Part shown: one piece after another, positions 58,817 through 64,000 of the stretch
Layout: every line of letters starts with the position of its first letter
Position numbering within the stretch: the stretch's first letter is position 1
Assembly: GCA_964030475.1 (NCBI GenBank)
Contig: CAXIPT010000003.1
Span: forward strand, 1,232,369-1,296,368
Direction: 5' to 3'
Length of the DNA stretch: 64,000 bases
Source of the DNA: Tethya wilhelma
Lineage: Eukaryota > Porifera > Demospongiae > Tethyida > Tethyidae
Made by a program: the position numbers and the translations under genes
The notes under the pieces: generated by a model
Seen by the model: the letters and a program-made list of their open reading frames with translations, nothing else
Database searches by the model: none
What the model was told of the DNA's origin: nothing

Positions 58817-60897
58817 GCAGCTACGATTTGGTTCCTCGAGATCAACTCTCTCGAGATCAATTCTCACCAAATCAACTCCACAAAATCAATTCTCACGAGA
58901 TCAACTGTGCGCGAAATCAACTCCCACGAAATCAACTCCATTCAAAAATTCCTTAACTTAGTATAAAATTATTATTACAATAGAAACTAAGTTAAAATTA
59001 AAGGCCTGTGTGGTATTTAACAGCATTTAAATATTCATCCAAACTAACTGATCCTTGTTCAAGTCTCTGAAAAAGGCTCTGCAATCTCCTCTCTCTGTCT
59101 CTTAACTTTCTTCTTCTAGGAGCCTGTGATGCTCCAGCTTCTGTCTGCTGCATCTTCATCTTGGTCACTGATTCTTCCTTCTTTATCACTTCAACAAGCT
59201 CATAGATGTTGGGGTGTGCCTTACCTACCACCTTTTTAAGCCTCGAATGCCACCCTTCTACGTGATTGTTGGTGCGTGGACCTTCAACTTTGTAATAGTT
59301 CCACTGTCGGACCTGGTAGTTTCCATTTACCCATGTCAATGAAAAGTACTCCACCAATTCGTCTACTCGGGCAATCTGCGGGGCTTCTTGCTGAACACCT
59401 GTCCAGGCTGTTCTCACGAACGGAGGAGGGCAGAAGCAGATTGCAGTCATCTTTTGGACGAAATGTTTCAATGTTGGGTCTTGAGGATCCATGTAGTTGG
59501 CAGCAAGTCCAAGTGCTTGTACTTTTCTCCAGATGGCCTGTTTAAAATGATAGTAGCATCCACGGTGTTGGGTATTGGGGAAGTTCAGAGTGACTGCTTG
59601 GATGATTGCAAGTTCATAGTCACACAGGACAATGGCAGGATCCAGACTCAAACCATGAGTCATTGCAGTATCTTTCAGGAGGGAGAAAGCTCGATTGTAG
59701 GACTGCCTTTGCTTATTAGGAAGAAGAGCATACATCATAGGAAACACCTGCAGAGAATTTGAAAAACATAGTTATATATATGTAACTATGTTAGTACAAC
59801 AATTTCTATTTAAACATACCTGGTTGTGTATCATAACATGGATTGTGAAGAGCTGATAGAAAATAGCAGGAGTAGCATGAAAAGTGCCATCTACAAACCA
59901 CATGTCGGCTTCAGCCAAACGGCGAAGGTTGTCGAGGGTGCCAAAGATTACAATTCTGTCAGCAGATCCTTCATCAGCAAGCACAAAGTCTTCTCCGTTT
60001 AGCGTCTTGCACCACTCTCCTGAAAGGTCTAGATCAGCACGGGTCTGTGGAAGGGGTGGTAAGCGTGCTCTTCTGGATCTGTAAAGGCTGGTCTTGAGGC
60101 TATAAAAACTTGGCATCTGAGAAGCGACATCCTGGCTGTTGGAAAGAGATCCCAAATCCTGCAAGGAAATAACACAGCCTTTGAGTTAAAAGAACACTCA
60201 AATAATTCTTTATGTACCTGCATAGCTTCATCATATATCCTGGGTACAGTGGTTGTCTCTTCACGAGCTCTCTTTCTCATGCCAGAGATTGCTTTCTCAA
60301 CTTCAAGCATCTCTTGATTTGTAGGATGGTTGTGCTCTTGTCGAAGTACAACTGATGACCCTTCAGAGGTTGCTCTAGCTTTGCAGCCACTCTTGTGCTC
60401 TGAACACCTCCAGAATACAAGTCCATTGCTTCCTTCTCTGATCTTCAAATACTTTTGTCCTTCATAATGCAGTGCCATTCCACCTCGATGAGTTTTTACA
60501 AACTCTGCCATCAGTGCTGCCACAATAGTTGCTTGGAGTCCAGAAGTTATAATATAGGTCCAGAAGTTGTGGAATATGATAGCTTGTGTCTCAGCATGCT
60601 CTTTTTATACACTTTCCAGTGACAGGTCTTGAGTAAAGGTCAGCAGTCAGTGATTCATTTGACAGGTTCAGAGGTTGAAGTGCACATTGTAGGAATTGAA
60701 CAAAGCTCTATGCATTAATTACACAAAAAAGATCTGACAGAAAAAGAAAAGGAGCTGATTACTTTGATTTTTATGGAGTTGATTTCGTGGGAGTTGATTT
60801 CGCGCACGATTGATCTCGTGAGAATTGATTTCGTGGAGTTGACTTGGTGAGAATTGATCTCGAGGGAGTTGATCTCGAGGGAAGATGCCGCAGCTAC
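58817..60897. mobile_element. Complete Mutator-like transposon (MULE)
   Basis: Terminal inverted repeats of about 120 bp (58825-58945 and 60765-60889) are made of CTCGAGATCAACTC / CACGAAATCAACTC-type words. GCAGCTAC flanks both sides (58817-58824, 60890-60897), and the empty site ATGATGCAGCTACAGAGAC is found at about 23374-23392. It encloses one transposase gene on the minus strand. It sits in the intron between the two DDX46-5 exons. Confidence 0.88.
58998..60523 (-). CDS. MULE transposase with FLYWCH zinc finger (3 exons)
   Basis: Exons 60523-60218, 60158-59820 and 59747-58998 join in phase 0 and give about 464 residues. Exon 1 has a FLYWCH-type finger: YEGQKYLKIREGSNGLVFWRC, then Cys and a closing HNH that would hold zinc and read the transposon ends. 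Exon 2 ends with WFVDGTFHATPAIFYQLFTI, the first catalytic Asp (VDGTF) of a MULE domain. Exon 3 has SLDPAIVLCDYELAIIQAV (second Asp), HRGCYYHFKQAIWRKVQ (the CxxH-type block) and NNHVEGWHSRLKK, with the likely catalytic Glu. A basic tail (APRRRKLRDRERRLQ) follows. No stop or frameshift is seen, so it may still be active. Confidence 0.85.
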
Positions 60898-60939
60898 AGA
60901 GACAATTCCAAATAATGCACACTATGGTTTATATCTCCA

Positions 60940-61085
60940 CTCACCACTGGAGGTCTGTTTTTCCTTTCTTCTCCGAGGTGGTGATGGTGTTGATCTGTTT
61001 CACCTCCTCCTGGACAGCCACCATGATGTTTTCTCACTTCTTCCTCGAACTTGCTGCATTGCTTTCTCGAGACTCGACTGATTTG
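60940..61085 (-). pseudogene. DDX46: DDX46-5 upstream small exon
   Basis: Homolog of the 15128 exon, containing [21 protein letters not shown]. The MAGKNQ start-like frame is lost by changes around 61075-61085. Confidence 0.5.
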
Positions 61086-61273
61086 ATGGTTGCACTGTGA
61101 GGGAGGGGCAAAATACATGGGTTAAAGGTTACATAAAGGTCAAGGGTCATTAGAGTATTTGTCTGCTGCCACCCTGCTGCTACTTAACTCTGGAGCAGAA
61201 ATGCAGAGAAGATTATAGCAAGTACAGTAAGAGAGCTAGTGGAGGAAGGTCCTCAGGCTCCTCATAGGCAGAG

Positions 61274-61276
61274 AGC

Positions 61277-61314
<38 letters not shown>

Positions 61315-61350
61315 CTCTCTCTCTCAAACACACACACACACACACACACA
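61274..61350. repeat. (CT)n-(CA)n microsatellite
   Basis: About 25 CT units then about 12 CA units, in the intron before the last HECT-4 exon. Confidence 0.85.
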
Positions 61351-61553
61351 GCCCAATGACTCCCTTTTGACTGTTCAAACTTTGTTTCTTTCAACTTCGT
61401 GTCCCAAGCTACTCCTCTCAGGAGATCTTAGCAGAGAGACTTTGCTACGCCATTAGAAACTGTCGCAGTATTGACATGGACAACTACATGCTGAGGAGAA
61501 GTGGTAGTGACTATTATGATGACTCAGACTATGACATCTATGACTCAGATTAG
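61351..61553 (+). pseudogene. HECT-4: last HECT exon remnant
   Basis: Encodes SSQEILAERLCYAIRNCRSIDMDNYMLRRSGSDYYDDSDYDIYDSD and a stop, the best-kept C-terminus of the four copies and a match to the CRSIDMDNYML end of HERC1. Upstream, near 61382, one extra T shifts the frame in the TCFFQL part. The earlier HECT exons are not present here. Confidence 0.65.
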
Positions 61554-61629
61554 CTTATGTCGCCATACAGGCTTATTATACATAATAATAATTATTTTTA
61601 TAAATAATGTTTAGCATTCATATAATTAC

Positions 61630-62583
61630 AAGTATAGTGAAAATTTCATAAAAATTAGCAGTGTAGGAATGGGCAGTGCTGTAAAAAGGAAGGAAACAAG
61701 GCTGGGACTTTAAATTTCGGCACATGACTACTTCATTTTCGTGTTCTCTATCATAGAATCATGATTAAATTCTGATTCCAATTAAGTCATGGTTTATTTA
61801 AATAAATTAGAAGGTATACAGGCAACCTATGTGAGCTTGGAAAACTTTGAAAATGAAGTAGTCATGTGCCGAAATTTAAAGTCCCAGCCTTGTTTCCTTC
61901 CTTTTTACAGCACTGCCCATTCCTACACTGCTAATTTTTATGAAATTTTCACTATACTTGTTTGTTCACTTTTTTCAACACTAAGGTGCTCAATTGCAAT
62001 GGAGTATAAGCTTTCAGAGACTGGTCAGTCTCTACAAAAAGCATGAGCTACTGCTTTCAAGTACACTGGATGCGCATGCGCATTATATGCATGCAAACCA
62101 CGTGGTCTGTTGACGACCTTTACCTACATCAAGATGGCTACATTCAAGTACAGTATTTTATACCTGAGTTTTAAAATGCCTAGATTTTGTTTGTTAAATA
62201 GCTTTTAGGCACCAAACGAGTATAAAAGGACGTAGTTCGGATGAAGTCAAGTTGCACTGTACAGTTAAAGCTGGCTGAATGCCTTTTGTTTGTCTGGAAA
62301 TCGCGTTCAAGTTTGTCAGTTAGGAAGGAAGAAAGGAAGGAAGGAAGGAAGAAGAAAACAAAATTGCACTGTTGTGGCTTCCCGCCAGCGCTCTCTCTAG
62401 AGTGCTCTAGAAAGTTTCTGTGAGTTTTGTTGATGTATGCAGTTAGAAAACTATCCAAGGGAGGCTTTAATCCATGTCTGAAGGCTTAGCTTTCATTCTC
62501 TGAAAGTTTATGAGCATAAACATTTTGTATTGTGTCTATGGGACAGTCGGCCCATTCCTACTATACGTACTACCGTACGTATG
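61630..62583. mobile_element. ~1-kb repeat element, copy 2
   Basis: Same layout as 41474-42484: arms around 61660-61740 and 61855-61940 (GTAGGAATGGGCAGTGCTGTAAAAAGGAAGG inverted), then a unique part and the end CCCATTCCTACTATACGTACTACCG. A GGAA tandem tract (62327-62352) replaces the ACGTAAGT tract of copy 1. Confidence 0.7.
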
Positions 62584-62669
62584 ATACTCATTCTTATTAA
62601 TTTTACTTCTTTTAAACAATAATTATTGTTTAAAATTTGTCATACGTTATATATAACTCAAGTATATAG

Positions 62670-64000
62670 CTATATAAAAACGAAGTAGGTTGTAAAGGTA
62701 ATGACCACATTGAAAGCATAGCTCATAATTAACATGATGATAATCATAATATCATAAACACAACAAGTTATTAAAATGCAAACATTGGCAATGCAGATGA
62801 CTGGGTAGATACAACATAGAAAGAATTCAGCAATCCCGTTAGGTTTCTTCCATGCTATGCTAAAGTCACATACTATGCACAATGTCATACAAATTGTGTA
62901 AACAATACCCCTACTCTTTAACCAATGTTTGGTGATAGCATTTACTATATCCTGATGTTTTTTGATTGCTGCAAAATGATATGGGGTATACGTAAAATCT
63001 TTAGATCCTGGAGTATTAGGATCACATCTCAACTCTGTAATGAAGAATTTCACTACAGCTAGATGACCATTAAATGCAGCAAGGTGAAGAGGAGTGTTAT
63101 TAAAACTATTTCTACAAGATGGATCACAACCTTTGTCTAATGTAAGAAACATGACAACTTTTAGGTGACCACAACTAGCAGCAATGTGAAGAGGAGTGTT
63201 ATTAAAACTATTTCTACAAGATGGATCACAACTTTTGTCTAATGTAAGAAACTTGACGATTTCTAGGTGACCATAGCGTGCAGCAATGTGAAGAGGAGGG
63301 TTATAATCAATATCTTTACAATAAAGATCACTGTCTAGCAATAGCTTAAGAACTTCTACTTGACCTTTAACTGCAGCACAGTGAATGTGATCACTAGGAT
63401 CACATTTCAACTCTGTGATAAAAAATTTAACAACAGCTAGATGACCATTATGTACAGCAAGATGAAGAGGAGTGTTATTGTAATTATTTCTACAAGATGG
63501 ATCACAACCTTTGTCTAATATTAGGAACTTGACGACTTCTAAGTGACCATAATAAGCAGCAGTGTGAAGAGGAGTGAAACCATGATCACTGTCTCTACAA
63601 TAAAGATCACAGCCACTGTCTAGCAATAGCTTAAGAACTTCTACTTGACCTTTATTTGCAGCACAGTGAATGTGATCACTAGGATCACATTTCAACTCTG
63701 TGATAAAAAATTTAACGACAGCTTGATGACCATTATGTACAGCAAGATGAAGAGGAGTGTTATCACAACATTTATTGTTTTTACAAGATGGATTGCAATC
63801 TTTGTCCAATGTAAGAAACTTGACTACTCCTAGGTGACCGTGATTAGCAGCCATGTGAAGAGGAGTGTTACCATTAATATCTTGACAATAAAGATCACAA
63901 CCACTGTCTAGCAACAGCTTGAGACTTTCTATTTGACCTTTAACTGCGGCATAGTGAAGAGGAGTAGCTCTGTTATTGTCCACTATAGATAGGTTACACT
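62670..64000 (-). CDS. ANK-D: ankyrin protein with C-terminal membrane segments, 5' beyond window
   Basis: The frame is open from the window edge to a stop at 62670. It holds about 11 ankyrin repeats with a cycle of its own: GQVEVLKLLLDSGCDLYC, then GHLEVVKFLILDKGCDPSCRN and GHLAVVKFFITELKCDPSDHI. After AIKKHQDIVNAITKHWLK come hydrophobic segments: IVYTICMTLCIVCDFSI, EFFLCCIYPVICIANVCILITCC and MIIIMLIMSYAFNVVITF. Ankyrins followed by several membrane helices resemble ankyrin-membrane proteins generally; I do not assign a channel family. No lesion is seen. Compared with ANK-A to -C it lacks a visible 2A part, but its 5' exons lie outside. Confidence 0.75.
   Translation of the reverse strand, partial: CNLSIVDNNRATPLHYAAVKGQIESLKLLLDSGCDLYCQDINGNTPLHMAANHGHLGVVKFLTLDKDCNPSCKNNKCCDNTPLHLAVHNGHQAVVKFFITELKCDPSDHIHCAANKGQVEVLKLLLDSGCDLYCRDSDHGFTPLHTAAYYGHLEVVKFLILDKGCDPSCRNNYNNTPLHLAVHNGHLAVVKFFITELKCDPSDHIHCAAVKGQVEVLKLLLDSDLYCKDIDYNPPLHIAARYGHLEIVKFLTLDKSCDPSCRNSFNNTPLHIAASCGHLKVVMFLTLDKGCDPSCRNSFNNTPLHLAAFNGHLAVVKFFITELRCDPNTPGSKDFTYTPYHFAAIKKHQDIVNAITKHWLKSRGIVYTICMTLCIVCDFSIAWKKPNGIAEFFLCCIYPVICIANVCILITCCVYDIMIIIMLIMSYAFNVVITFTTYFVFI

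Overview
The window is animal nuclear DNA. Genes are split by short introns with GT...AG borders, and the proteins recognised are eukaryotic: the spliceosomal helicase DDX46/Prp5, a PIAS SUMO ligase, a HERC-type HECT domain, DEATH domains and long ankyrin arrays. AT-rich sequence dense in small inverted-repeat transposons, plus DEATH-ankyrin proteins with 2A-like peptides, fits an early-branching invertebrate. A demosponge such as Amphimedon queenslandica is my best guess, but this is inference. Ten places carry N: nine single-base Ns and one run of 18. Several single Ns sit exactly where homology changes abruptly, so part of the layout may be assembly mosaic or merged haplotypes.

The core is a repeated unit made of (i) a multi-exon ankyrin gene, (ii) exons of a HERC-like HECT gene and (iii) a DDX46 copy, with HECT and DDX46 starting head to head. 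Copy 1 is inverted: ANK-A (+, 3.1-13.2 kb), HECT-1 (-, 13.6-14.7 kb), DDX46-1 (+, 15.1-17.3 kb). Then follow ANK-B (-, 17.4-20.2 kb), DDX46-2 (-, 20.7-23.5 kb), HECT-2 (+, 26.2-26.8 kb), ANK-C (-, 27.1-40.5 kb), DDX46-3 and -4 (-, 40.7-46.1 kb), HECT-3 (+, 46.5-47.1 kb), the 5' exons of a full DDX46 gene (-, 47.3-50.7 kb), a PIAS gene (51.4-57.0 kb) that looks internally inverted, DDX46-5 (-, 58.1-61.0 kb) holding an intact Mutator-like transposon, HECT-4 (+, 61.3-61.6 kb) and ANK-D (-, 62.7 kb to the edge).

The most interesting system is the ANK-A/B/C family. Its exons encode in order: a Pro-rich N-terminus with a membrane segment; a second membrane segment followed by a conserved ~60-residue region; a third hydrophobic segment ending in the 2A motif AGDVERNPGP; a DEATH domain; a basic linker; a ~230-residue domain of unknown function; and, where complete, a long ankyrin array. 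I checked the splice phases: all internal junctions from exon 1 to exon 6 are phase 1. The 2A exon should therefore make the ribosome skip a peptide bond, giving a membrane protein and a separate cytosolic DEATH-ankyrin protein from one mRNA. Skipping that exon would keep the frame and give a membrane-tethered fusion. ANK-A is the intact member apart from a missing start. ANK-B is truncated at a large palindrome. ANK-C carries many lesions.

Almost every gap between genes holds short inverted-repeat transposons. For several, a paralogous copy elsewhere in the window shows the empty site, which dates those insertions after the duplications.
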